Shown piece after piece: positions 1 through 6,215 of a DNA stretch of 37,964 bases. A program made the position numbers and the translations under genes. The stretch spans positions 1-37,964 of the forward strand of contig DAXETY010000164.1 in assembly GCA_051155755.1 (NCBI GenBank), given 5' to 3'. Every line of letters starts with the position of its first letter. Position 1 is the stretch's first letter. This stretch comes from DAXETY01 sp051155755. Lineage in GTDB: Bacteria > Desulfobacterota > Desulfobacteria > Desulfobacterales > SG8-13. The notes below the pieces were generated by a model, which saw only the letters and a program-made list of their open reading frames with translations, did no database searches and was not told the DNA's origin.

Positions 1-1149
1 TTCATAGCACTTGTCCAGCGCCGCTTCATCCGGGACGTATTTGATTTTCAGACCGGGCTCGACCAGCGCCACGTCCATGGACTGCAGGTACTGTTCGATC
101 TCTTTGACGGCTTCCCCGCTCCATCCGAACGATCCGAAGGCCGCGCCGATCTTGCCCTTCGGTTTGAGCCCCTTCATGTAGGTGAGAAAATCGGCCAGCG
201 TGGGGAAAAGGCCGTTATTGAGTGTCGGCGACCCCAGCACCACGGCCCGGGCGTCCAGCACTTCGGTCATGATATCGCTGCGATGCCATTTACGCAGCAC
301 CATCGGTCGAACCGGCACGCCGGCGGCATGGATTCCGGCGGACACGGCACTGGCCATCTTTTCGGTGCTGTGCCACATGGTATCGTAAACGATCACGGCC
401 TTTTCTTTGGCCTCCTGCCGACTCCAGCGACGGTAGGCGTCGATAATTCGACCCGGGTTGTCGCGCCAGATCACGCCGTGGTCGGGGCAAATCATATCGA
501 TGGCCAGGTCCATTTCCCGGACGCTATCCAGCAGTTTCAGAATCAGCGGCGCGTACAGGAGCAGAATGTTGGCATAATACTTTTTGGCGTGGGGCATAAT
601 GGCTTCGCCAATTTGATCATCGAAGGTCTCCCAACCGGCATAATGCTGGCCGAACCCGTCGCTGGAAAACAGGATTCGATTTTCCGGCATATAGGTAAAC
701 ATGCTGTCGGGCCAGTGAACCATTCGGGTTTCGATAAAGTTCAGCGTGCGGCGTCCCAGAGACAGGCTCCCGCCGGTTTTGACCGGCTGGAAGTTGAACC
801 GGGTGCCAAAGTGCGCTGTCAGATTTTTTTCGCCCATGGCCGAACAATACAACGGCTTGTCTTCGCCGATGAAATGCAGAATCCGGGCCAGGCTCCCGGA
901 GTGGTCCATTTCGGTGTGGTTGCTGACGACCAGATCGATCTTCTTGGGATCCACGATCATGGCGATGTTGCGCAGCAACTCCGAAGCAAACTCGGCTTTG
1001 ACCGTATCGATCAATGCAATTTTTTCATCGACAATCAGGTAGGCGTTGTAACTGGTACCAAAGGGGGTGGAGTAACCATGAAAATCGCTGATGTTCCAGT
1101 CCTTGACCCCGACCTCGTAAACCCCCGGCGCAATTTCGATCGGCTTCAT
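1..1149 (-). CDS. fprA: FprA-type flavodiiron protein (A-type flavoprotein), 3' end cut by window edge
   Basis: Flavodiiron proteins reduce O2 to water and/or NO to N2O in the cytoplasm of anaerobes, taking electrons from rubredoxin. 383 residues are visible, so only about 10-20 C-terminal residues are missing. The N-terminal metallo-beta-lactamase-like domain (about 1-250) carries all diiron ligands: the HTEMDH motif (His78, Glu80, Asp82, His83), His145 in MVHWPDS, Asp164 in FSSDGFGQH, and the His of CPDHG near residue 226. The C-terminal flavodoxin domain (from about 255) starts with VIVYDTMWHSTEK and continues into a GAAFGSFGWSGE motif. The start at 1149 has AAAGGAGG about 10 bases upstream. 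A rubredoxin gene lies just upstream on the same strand, the expected electron donor. A hairpin in the 109-bp gap may control translation. Whether O2 or NO is preferred cannot be told from sequence. Confidence 0.96.
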   Translation of the reverse strand, partial: MKPIEIAPGVYEVGVKDWNISDFHGYSTPFGTSYNAYLIVDEKIALIDTVKAEFASELLRNIAMIVDPKKIDLVVSNHTEMDHSGSLARILHFIGEDKPLYCSAMGEKNLTAHFGTRFNFQPVKTGGSLSLGRRTLNFIETRMVHWPDSMFTYMPENRILFSSDGFGQHYAGWETFDDQIGEAIMPHAKKYYANILLLYAPLILKLLDSVREMDLAIDMICPDHGVIWRDNPGRIIDAYRRWSRQEAKEKAVIVYDTMWHSTEKMASAVSAGIHAAGVPVRPMVLRKWHRSDIMTEVLDARAVVLGSPTLNNGLFPTLADFLTYMKGLKPKGKIGAAFGSFGWSGEAVKEIEQYLQSMDVALVEPGLKIKYVPDEAALDKCYE

Positions 1150-1152
1150 TTT

Positions 1153-1214
1153 GCAATGCCCTCCTTTTATCTGAAAACAGCAATGCCCTTTCCAGCCACG
1201 AAAAGGGCATTGCT
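1153..1214 (-). promoter_or_regulatory. fprA leader: perfect 13-bp hairpin plus a third arm copy overlapping the ribosome binding site
   Basis: In the rubredoxin-fprA gap, bases 1202-1214 and 1179-1191 are perfect inverted complements (13 bp) around a 10-base loop. On the minus strand the hairpin is followed by a short TGTTTTC stretch, which is only weakly terminator-like. GGGCATTGC, found in the second arm, is repeated at 1153-1161, right after and touching the fprA Shine-Dalgarno (AAAGGAGG, about 1160-1167). The first arm can therefore pair either with the second arm or with the ribosome-site region over 9 bp. This suggests partial termination, RNA processing or a translation switch. The pairing is seen in the sequence; the function is inferred. 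Confidence 0.5.
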
Positions 1215-1258
1215 AACATTGAACACGAAGGTCGCGCTGTCAACCGAATCCGGACGCG

Positions 1259-1420
1259 CTACTCTTCCTTTTCGAAGTCGTCCTTGCCGGCACCGCAAAC
1301 CGGACAGACCCAGTCGTCGGGAACATTTTCCCACGCAGTTCCGGGATCCACGCCGTTGTCGGGATCTCCCTGTTCGGGGTCATAGACGTAGCCGCAGATC
1401 GTGCATACATACCTGTCCAT
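1259..1420 (-). CDS. rd: Rubredoxin
   Basis: A 53-residue classical rubredoxin, a small cytoplasmic one-electron carrier with an Fe(Cys)4 centre. The two metal knuckles are visible as YVCTICGYVYDP (Cys6, Cys9) and VCPVCGAGKDDF (Cys39, Cys42), with the conserved GDPDNGVDPGT and WENVPDDW segments between. The length matches the family. The start at 1420 is set by GGAGGTAAT upstream. It lies directly upstream of the flavodiiron protein on the same strand, the usual arrangement for rubredoxin:oxygen (or NO) oxidoreductase systems. A 220-bp gap to the next upstream gene suggests that rubredoxin and fprA may also have their own promoter. No oddities seen. Confidence 0.96.
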   Translation of the reverse strand: MDRYVCTICGYVYDPEQGDPDNGVDPGTAWENVPDDWVCPVCGAGKDDFEKEE

Positions 1421-1640
1421 TCTGATTACCTCCTTCGCATGAAATGTTGCCGTTGAACCGTATGGTTGTCTCTCAATTCTTTCCGTCGAACCGATGGTCG
1501 TTACAACGGGGCGGCAGGCGCCGGTGCTTTCGAAGTGCCGGGGCGGATGTTCGGCACCAAGGGCCTAACGCGACCGATGAGACCGGGCCGGCAGCCGGTG
1601 TTGTCCCGGCGGTCAAGCAGACCCGCTTCGGCCGGCATCT

Positions 1641-2612
1641 TTATTTCAATTCTGTTATGAAAGACCTCACGCGCGCTTCAATGCGATCGCGCACATCCCG
1701 CATAAAATCCGTTGTGGGAGATTCCGTCACCGGCATCTCCCAGTGCTGGTGATCGGCACCGGGCACAGCGGGAGAGGGCATGGCCGCTCCCAGCGTGACG
1801 ATGCGATCGGGGACCGTGGATTCAATGACGGCATCGATCGGCCTCGGCACCTCGAAGGCCATGTCGATTCCGGTTTCCTGCAGCACCTCCACTACCGACG
1901 CTTCGATACGCGCGGCCGGTTGACTACCGCCGCTGGACACGTCCAGCCGGTCGCCGCCGTGCATTCGCGCCAGCGCAGCGGCCATTTGCGTGTAGCCGGC
2001 GTTTTCCCGTCCCGCAAACAACAGTCGCGTGCGGTTTTTCAGGGGCTGCAGGAGGTCGGCTGCCGCCGCGCGGACATCTTCTGCGACTGTGGGATGATTG
2101 GCCATATCCCGGGGGCCTTCGATGTGCCGGTAGGTCAGGCTGTTGTGGAACGCGGCGTCGACGGCATCGAAGAAATAGCGGGCGGTCAGTTTGATGCCCT
2201 CGAAGAGATTCGATCCTCCGGTGGCGCCGACCGACAACAAAAAACCGCGGCGCTGCCGATGGCGGGGGTCTCGCAGTTTCAGGCGATATTTGCGGGCCCA
2301 GAGGGTCTGACACCGGTCGATCAGTGCCTTGAGCTGCGCAGGAACGTTGTAAAAGAATACCGGTGCCGCCATAACGACCACTTCCGCTTCCCGCAACCAG
2401 GGATAAATCTCGGCCGGCATGTCGTCGTCGATGGGGCAGTAGCCTTTTTTCTCGCAGACCACCAACTCCTTGCAGGGCTGGATTTGTTTCCCGGCCACAT
2501 ACACCATGCGCGTCTCGGCACCCAGGCGCTCTGACTCCTCCAAAAATCGCGCCAGCAGAAAATGGCTGTTGCCTTTTTTACGCGGGCTGCCCTGCAATCC
2601 GAGAATGAGCAT
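1641..2612 (-). CDS. NADPH-dependent FMN reductase-like flavoprotein fused to a catalytically dead LMW-phosphatase/arsenate-reductase domain
   Basis: 323 residues in two parts. Residues 1-190 are a flavodoxin-fold FMN reductase: LILGLQGSPRKKGNSH is the FMN phosphate-binding segment, and APVFFYNVPAQLKALIDR is typical of iron-sulfur-flavoprotein-like members. Cys47, Cys53 and Cys59 lie in the region where this family has a Cys-rich loop before DDM. Residues about 195-323 align with LMW tyrosine phosphatase/ArsC: LLFAGRENAGYTQMAAA stands where families have F-V-C-x5-R-S-Q-M. The nucleophilic Cys is Gly201 and the loop Arg is Tyr207. The region of the two other ArsC cysteines (TLGAAMPSPAV) has none, although the later HW is kept. 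Phosphatase or arsenate reductase activity is therefore not expected; a binding or regulatory role is possible. It starts 7 bp after the upstream cytochrome gene, so the two are co-transcribed. The substrate is unknown. Confidence 0.85.
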   Translation of the reverse strand: MLILGLQGSPRKKGNSHFLLARFLEESERLGAETRMVYVAGKQIQPCKELVVCEKKGYCPIDDDMPAEIYPWLREAEVVVMAAPVFFYNVPAQLKALIDRCQTLWARKYRLKLRDPRHRQRRGFLLSVGATGGSNLFEGIKLTARYFFDAVDAAFHNSLTYRHIEGPRDMANHPTVAEDVRAAAADLLQPLKNRTRLLFAGRENAGYTQMAAALARMHGGDRLDVSSGGSQPAARIEASVVEVLQETGIDMAFEVPRPIDAVIESTVPDRIVTLGAAMPSPAVPGADHQHWEMPVTESPTTDFMRDVRDRIEARVRSFITELK

Positions 2613-2619
2613 CGTTACG

Positions 2620-2973
2620 TCAATTCCTTACATGGCAGTCGCTGCAGGTGATCGGTCCGGTGGGTTCTCCCGCGCGGCGTTTTTCCCGATGGCATCCCGT
2701 GCAAAGTTGGTTCATGACCTGCTTGCTTTCCAGTTTGCCCTGGGATTTCATCGCTTCGATCGCGCCTTGCCGCTGCGGAAAGAGATCGTGGCAGGCCTGG
2801 CAGTCTTCCATATTGTTCTGGTGCTGAAGGTGTGGAAACGGGACTTCGCCCCGGGATCCGCCGGCCAGCATCATGTTCTCGGCGCCTTTGTCCTCGGCCG
2901 CCGGAACCGTGCCGATCGCCAGGATCGCACCGCCCAGCGCCAGGGCAAACAACGCCACCAATTTAAATCGCAT
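2620..2973 (-). CDS. Exported three-haem c-type cytochrome (c7/c3-like)
   Basis: 117 residues. Residues 1-26 form a signal peptide (MRFKLVALFALALGG..., cleavage near VPAA). Three haem-binding CxxCH motifs follow: CQACH (58-62), CTGCH (91-95) and CSDCH (110-114). FPHLQHQ (His48, His51) near the mature N-terminus resembles the axial-ligand histidines of class III cytochromes. A periplasmic electron-transfer role follows from family knowledge; the partner is unknown. The start at 2973 follows GGGGAG. It is 7 bp upstream of the flavin reductase fusion and downstream of the zinc-ribbon gene. Being periplasmic, it is the odd member of an otherwise cytoplasmic redox cluster, so direct electron exchange with its neighbours is not obvious. 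Confidence 0.9.
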   Translation of the reverse strand: MRFKLVALFALALGGAILAIGTVPAAEDKGAENMMLAGGSRGEVPFPHLQHQNNMEDCQACHDLFPQRQGAIEAMKSQGKLESKQVMNQLCTGCHREKRRAGEPTGPITCSDCHVRN

Positions 2974-3028
2974 ATGCAAAACTCCCCGTGAATGGACCCC
3001 TGCCTGCAAACGCAGCCGCTCGAATCCG

Positions 3029-3063
3029 CCGGCGGCAGCCCTGCCGAGGGTGACTGCCGCCGG
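3029..3063 (-). terminator. GC-rich hairpin after the zinc-ribbon gene
   Basis: Bases 3029-3038 and 3054-3063 are a perfect 10-bp inverted repeat (CCGGCGGCAG and its complement) with a 15-base loop, in the gap after the zinc-ribbon gene and before the cytochrome gene. There is no T-run behind it on the minus strand, so it is at best a pause or RNA-processing hairpin, not a clear intrinsic terminator. Confidence 0.35.
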
Positions 3064-3086
3064 TCTTCAAAGTTTGGTAGCGGCGG

Positions 3087-3302
3087 TCAGCGTGGATCGG
3101 CCGGTTTGGATTCCCCTTCGAGCGTGCACTGGGTAAAATCGATTTCTTTGCCGCATTTGCCGCATTTATGGGCTCGATCGAACTCGTCGGAAAAGATCTC
3201 TTTTTCGGCGCCGCACTCGGGGCATTTGCAGGTAAAAGATTTCAGATTCTTGAAATTGGCAAATCCGGGGCAGTGTTTCGGCGTGGTGCTCACTTCGGGC
3301 AT
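3087..3302 (-). CDS. Small zinc-ribbon protein (71 aa)
   Basis: A short soluble protein that looks metal-binding: Cys25, Cys27 and Cys30 (CKCPEC) and Cys47 and Cys50 (CGKC) make a zinc- or iron-ribbon. Additional cysteines are Cys11 (PKHCPGF) and Cys59. There is no signal peptide or membrane segment. The start at 3302 is chosen because GAAAGGAGG lies just upstream; in-frame codons further up lack such a site. I recognise the general type (small zinc-ribbon proteins in redox-stress clusters of sulfate reducers) but know no established function. It lies between the flavodoxin (112-bp gap) and the cytochrome gene, all on the minus strand. It could be an electron carrier with a rubredoxin-like metal site or a structural zinc protein. 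Confidence 0.8.
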   Translation of the reverse strand: MPEVSTTPKHCPGFANFKNLKSFTCKCPECGAEKEIFSDEFDRAHKCGKCGKEIDFTQCTLEGESKPADPR

Positions 3303-3414
3303 CTTGATCCTCCTTTCGATGGTTACCAATCAATTCTCGCACGCATACCGGGTGCCTCCCGGCCGGCGGCCAGTGTAAAGAAGGCCGCCGATGGGCCGAA
3401 TGCGGCTGGGTTGT

Positions 3415-3852
3415 TCAATCGGACATCAGCTTGGCAATATCGCGGCCATATTCCTGGGCCATCGAGATTCCGCCGCCGAGCGAGCTGGACTTCAGCTTGA
3501 GGGGCTCCTTGGCCATGCGCATCCGAAAAATGTTTTCCATGGTGCCAAAGATACGCGCCGGCGCTTCACCACTCCATCCGAAAGCTCCGAACGCCGCTCC
3601 GATTTTTCCTTCGAGGCCGGCTTTCTCGGCGAGAAAGAGCAGGGTTTTCATACCCTGCATCATGTCTCCGTGGTAGGTCGCCGAACCGAACACGTAAGCA
3701 TCATAACCGTTCAGTTCCGATTCTTTTTTGATTTCCTTATCACTGACGACGTTGGCTTCGTGTCCGGCAATGCGAATGCCCTCGGCAATCAACTCGCCGA
3801 TTTTCTGCGTTTCGCCGGTACGGGTAGCGTACACGATGAGTGCTTTGGCCAT
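3415..3852 (-). CDS. Stand-alone flavodoxin related to the C-terminal domain of flavodiiron proteins
   Basis: 145 residues, a single flavodoxin domain. YATRTGETQKIG (8-19) is the FMN phosphate loop, SATYHGDMM (about 58-66) the second FMN loop, and KIGAAFGAFGWSGEAP (about 83-98) the third. This last motif is almost identical to the matching segment of the flavodiiron protein at 1-1149, so this gene probably derives from, or shares an origin with, the flavodiiron C-terminal domain. Expected role: cytoplasmic FMN electron carrier. The start at 3852 is the ATG of MAKALIVYA, with GAAGGGA upstream. It follows the rubredoxin-like gene by 14 bp, indicating co-transcription. It could be an alternative donor or partner for the diiron domain, but that is inference. 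Confidence 0.9.
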   Translation of the reverse strand: MAKALIVYATRTGETQKIGELIAEGIRIAGHEANVVSDKEIKKESELNGYDAYVFGSATYHGDMMQGMKTLLFLAEKAGLEGKIGAAFGAFGWSGEAPARIFGTMENIFRMRMAKEPLKLKSSSLGGGISMAQEYGRDIAKLMSD

Positions 3853-3866
3853 GGCGCCGTTCCCTT

Positions 3867-4022
3867 CTACTTGATGCGCTCGTCTCTGCCTTCCGACTGG
3901 CAGTCGGGGGTGTAGCAAGTGTTGTCCAGGAACTCACACTTTTCCTTGCAAGACGGGCAGGTGTCCGGCGGTGCATCGGCTTCGAATGTATATCCGCAAT
4001 TGTGGCATTTCCAACTGGGCAT
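3867..4022 (-). CDS. Rubredoxin-like/rubrerythrin-type iron or zinc ribbon protein (51 aa)
   Basis: The 51-residue product begins MPSWKCHNCGYTFEADAP and continues with TCPSCKEKCEF and CYTPDCQ. Cys6/Cys9 and Cys22/Cys25 form a rubredoxin-type knuckle pair similar to the C-terminal domain of rubrerythrins. Three further cysteines (29, 36, 41) are unusual for a plain rubredoxin. The gene is too short for many ORF callers. The start at 4022 has GGGAGGGA upstream and the stop is TAG at 3867-3869. It is the first gene of the minus-strand redox cluster and directly precedes the flavodoxin. Probable role: small cytoplasmic electron carrier. Zinc rather than iron cannot be excluded. Confidence 0.85.
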   Translation of the reverse strand: MPSWKCHNCGYTFEADAPPDTCPSCKEKCEFLDNTCYTPDCQSEGRDERIK

Positions 4023-4115
4023 TTTGATTCCCTCCCTGGTTGATCGTTACATCCCGACGGGGGATTTCGGTCAACGGTTTTTTGGCGGTTCCGCTTGAAA
4101 ACCAAAATTCAACCA

Positions 4116-4147
4116 ATCATATTTACCCGTGATTTGTAAAGCCCAAA
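4116..4147 (-). promoter_or_regulatory. Possible promoter of the redox cluster
   Basis: An AT-rich stretch upstream of the rubredoxin-like gene carries TATGAT (minus strand, 4121-4116) as a good -10 candidate. The -35 is poor: TTGGGC with a 19-base spacer or TTTACA with a 13-base spacer. The remaining sequence of the 285-bp gap (4023-4307) shows no gene. Confidence 0.35.
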
Positions 4148-4274
4148 TTACGGCAGGAGACCGGGCAGGATGCGGGGAAAAATGGTGGTTGGAGGCCCCC
4201 AATAAAGCGGGAGGCCCTGGAAGCTTCCCGTGTCGATGCGGATGCACCCAGAGTTGATGGTTTGCAGCGACGAT

Positions 4275-4317
4275 GCGCCGGTAGGCGGGGAATTCAGATC
4301 GAACCGCTTACCGGCGC
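4275..4317 (-). terminator. Hairpin overlapping the 3' end of the ferredoxin-like gene
   Basis: Bases 4275-4288 and 4304-4317 are complementary over 14 positions with one mismatch, around a 15-base loop. The upstream arm (minus sense) includes the TAA stop codon of the ferredoxin-like gene. No T-run follows, so it is a terminator-like or mRNA-protecting structure rather than a proven terminator. Confidence 0.45.
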
Positions 4318-5057
4318 CGTTCCAGAATTTTTCCGCGCGTGCTGATCACTACTTCCTCCATGGGGATGGAGCGTCCGGAAGCCGCCAGCGCCTTGCGGAC
4401 GATCGTCGGCAATCCCGAACAGCAGGGCACTTCCATAATTACAGTGGAAATGCTGCGGATGTCGGCTTCACGGAAAATCTGGGTGAATTTTTCGATGTAG
4501 GCTTCGGCGTCATCGAGTTTCGGGCACCCCATTGCCACCGCCTTGCCGTCCAGAAAATCGCGATGCAGCGTCGGGAATGCCACCGGCACACAATCGGCCA
4601 GCACCAGCAGGTCGGCGCCTTTCAAGAACGGAGCCGTGGGTGGAATCAGCCGGATTTGGGCCGGCCAGTGGCCCAGCGCCGGTGCCTGCCCGGCCGCCGG
4701 TCCGGATGTCGCCCGATTGGCGGCTTCGGGGCGGGGGGCAAATTGACGAATCCCGGCGGAGGGGCATCCGCCGCCGAGGATCTGCTCCGGCGGTTTCCTT
4801 TGGAATGCCTGCCAGCCAGCCAGGTGCTCTTCCACGGCTTCTTCGTCGAATTCCTCCGCCTCGCGCTCGACGATGCGCAACGCGTCGTTGGGGCATTCTC
4901 CCAGGCAGGCGCCCAGACCGTCGCAGAGCCGGTCTTCGATCACCCGGGCCTTGCCGTCCACAATTTCCAGTGAGCCTTCCGCACAGGCCGGGACGCACTG
5001 TCCACAGCCGTCGCAGCGTTCCTCGTCGATTTCGATGATTTTTCGCTTTCGTTTCAT
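4308..5057 (-). CDS. Two-cluster ferredoxin-like protein of the Hcp neighbourhood
   Basis: 249 residues. The N-terminus is ferredoxin-like: CDGCGQCVPAC (Cys15, 18, 21, 25) is a full [4Fe-4S] site. The second motif CDGLGACLGECP (Cys45, 51, 55) has Leu48 where the second Cys is expected, so a [3Fe-4S] or variant cluster is likely. A linker with a GCPSAGIRQF segment follows. The C-terminal domain (about 125-249) contains DCVPVAF, MGCPKLDD and EVPCCSG, further cysteines of unknown use. I recognise this as the ferredoxin-like protein often encoded near hcp in anaerobes; its exact role is not established, and electron transfer to Hcp is a reasonable guess. It lies 104 bp downstream of the zinc-ribbon/HD gene, which has an HcpR-type promoter, so it is probably in the same transcript. 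Confidence 0.82.
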   Translation of the reverse strand: MKRKRKIIEIDEERCDGCGQCVPACAEGSLEIVDGKARVIEDRLCDGLGACLGECPNDALRIVEREAEEFDEEAVEEHLAGWQAFQRKPPEQILGGGCPSAGIRQFAPRPEAANRATSGPAAGQAPALGHWPAQIRLIPPTAPFLKGADLLVLADCVPVAFPTLHRDFLDGKAVAMGCPKLDDAEAYIEKFTQIFREADIRSISTVIMEVPCCSGLPTIVRKALAASGRSIPMEEVVISTRGKILERRR

Positions 5058-5067
5058 GGGATCCTCA

Positions 5068-5095
5068 ATTCAACGTTCAAATATCAAATTTCAAC
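5068..5095. repeat. Short tandem repeat, 4 units of 7 bp (NTTCAAN)
   Basis: The gap between the zinc-ribbon/HD gene and the ferredoxin-like gene contains four consecutive heptamers: ATTCAAC, GTTCAAA, TATCAAA, TTTCAAC. The core is TTCAA with variable outer bases. It belongs to a group of similar short intergenic arrays in this window. Confidence 0.6.
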
Positions 5096-5161
5096 GTTGT
5101 AGGTCGAGCCGTTCAGGTTCGAAGTACAGGAGGGGTTTTCTCCATGCAGACGGCGGTGTGT

Positions 5162-5872
5162 TCAGCGCATCAGGGTTGCGCGGGCTTCCGCTTGGCCGCT
5201 TTCGGTTAAAAACGCATCTTCGATGATTGATTCCAGCTGCTTTTCCTCCAGGGATTCGCTTTTGAGCCGTTCTTCCAGGTTGGCGATCGTCTCGGCGTCG
5301 AAAACGATTTTGACCTCGACGGCGGCATTTGTATCCGGCCGGGAATGCCTCAGGATCTCGCCGACCGCATCGATCAACCCTTCGCCTGCGCTCAGCTCTG
5401 CAAGCACCTGTCGAGCTGTTTCGATATTTTCTTCCGGTCGATCGGTTTTTTCGCGTCGCGGGTCGCCGGGTTCGAGATTTTTCAAATAGGCCGCGCAGAG
5501 GATGACCGGCAGGTTGGCTTTCTCCTTCTTGGCGATTCTTTCGGCGTAACGGGCCGTGCGCATGGCGTGTCCGATCCGCTGGAAATCGCCTTTCAACCGG
5601 CGCTTCACTGCCACGGCAACCCGGTCTTTCAGCAAATCGTCCCGCTGGGCGTTCAGTTCTTCGGGCAGCGTGCCGAGGCACTGCTCGGCATACTGACAGT
5701 AAGCTGCACAGCCGAAATCCATCCTAGGGTTGACGAAGCGATGACCGCAGTGGCCGCACTTGCGCGAGGTGTCATCCTTGAAGAATTCCACTTTTTTACG
5801 GCAGGCCGGACATTCGACCTCGAAAATCGCGCCCGGCTGCCAATACTGGGTGTCCTGTCCCGGACATTTCAT
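5162..5872 (-). CDS. Zinc-ribbon protein with a degenerate HD-phosphohydrolase-like domain
   Basis: 236 residues. N-terminal zinc ribbon: CPAC (21-24) and CGHC (39-42). Next is a Cys cluster (Cys55, Cys59, Cys65 in FGCAAYCQYAEQC). From about 85 there is an alpha-helical region that looks like an HD-domain phosphohydrolase: His102 (IGHAMRTARYAERIA), then AAYLKNLEPGD where true HD enzymes have A-A-x-L-H-D. The metal-binding His-Asp pair is thus Lys131-Asn132. Later His176 (LRHSRPD) and Asp192 (VFDAETIANLEE) remain. Hydrolase activity is doubtful. The start at 5872 precedes MKCPGQDTQYWQPG. Upstream lies an HcpR-type palindrome placed as in the hcp promoter. Co-expression with hcp suggests a role in nitrosative stress; the function itself is unknown. 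Confidence 0.8.
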   Translation of the reverse strand: MKCPGQDTQYWQPGAIFEVECPACRKKVEFFKDDTSRKCGHCGHRFVNPRMDFGCAAYCQYAEQCLGTLPEELNAQRDDLLKDRVAVAVKRRLKGDFQRIGHAMRTARYAERIAKKEKANLPVILCAAYLKNLEPGDPRREKTDRPEENIETARQVLAELSAGEGLIDAVGEILRHSRPDTNAAVEVKIVFDAETIANLEERLKSESLEEKQLESIIEDAFLTESGQAEARATLMR

Positions 5873-5906
5873 TGGATTTACCCCTTTCCTTTGTTTTTAT
5901 GTGCCT

Positions 5907-5948
5907 ATCATAGGGCATGTCCGGATAGCATGCATTGATTTAGGTCAA
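5907..5948 (-). promoter_or_regulatory. HcpR-type operator and promoter of the zinc-ribbon/HD gene
   Basis: TTGAT-TTAG-GTCAA at 5935-5948 is a near-perfect palindrome of Crp/Fnr/HcpR type (one mismatch from TTGAC-N4-GTCAA). On the minus strand TATGAT lies at 5912-5907. The distance from the palindrome centre to the -10 centre is 32 bp, the same as at the hcp promoter, which fits an activator site near -41.5. Confidence 0.65.
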
Positions 5949-5960
5949 AAAATCATGGTT

Positions 5961-5996
5961 CGATTGGTTTGATTGGTTTCATTGGTTCAATTGGTT
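5961..5996. repeat. Tandem 9-mer array, 4 units of NNATTGGTT
   Basis: Four perfect-period units: CGATTGGTT, TGATTGGTT, TCATTGGTT, CAATTGGTT. The array is the inverted partner of the array at 6137-6172. Paired with it, a stem of about 32 bp with few mismatches can form across a loop of about 140 bases. Confidence 0.8.
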
Positions 5997-6136
5997 TCCA
6001 TGGGTCGGGTTTCCGTCTTTCAGTTCGTTGGCACCTTAGTATCGCAGGATTTTGGAAATCCCTTTGCAATCGTTGTCTTTATCCCGATCGGGCGGCATTC
6101 CTGTTTCGGTTGAAACGCCCCTGCATTCAACCGTTC

Positions 6137-6172
6137 AACCAATGAAACCAATCCAACCAGTGGAACCAATGG
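6137..6172. repeat. Tandem 9-mer array, 4 units of AACCAATNN
   Basis: Four units: AACCAATGA, AACCAATCC, AACCAGTGG, AACCAATGG. Each is the reverse complement type of the array at 5961-5996. A stretch of 17 bases is exactly complementary between the two arrays. It sits just downstream of the hcp terminator-like hairpin. Confidence 0.8.
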
Positions 6173-6176
6173 AACG

Positions 6177-6209
6177 CCGGGATGCGGCGGGACCCCCGCC
6201 GCATCCCGG
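6177..6209 (-). terminator. Hairpin directly after hcp
   Basis: Bases 6177-6191 and 6195-6209 form a perfect 15-bp GC-rich stem with a 3-base loop, 6 bp after the hcp stop codon. There is no clean T-run behind it on the minus strand, so termination may be Rho-assisted or bidirectional blocking. Confidence 0.65.
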
Positions 6210-6215
6210 CTCCGT

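Larger units (their letters stand above)
5873..6215. other. Intergenic region between hcp and the zinc-ribbon/HD gene
   Basis: 343 bp without a convincing gene. From right to left it holds a 15-bp GC hairpin after hcp, a 9-mer repeat array, about 140 bp of unique sequence, a second 9-mer array in inverted orientation, and the HcpR-type operator with a -10 box for the leftward gene. A 77-codon frame across it is mainly repeat translation (VPLVPLVGLVSLV) and is not accepted as a gene. Confidence 0.7.
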
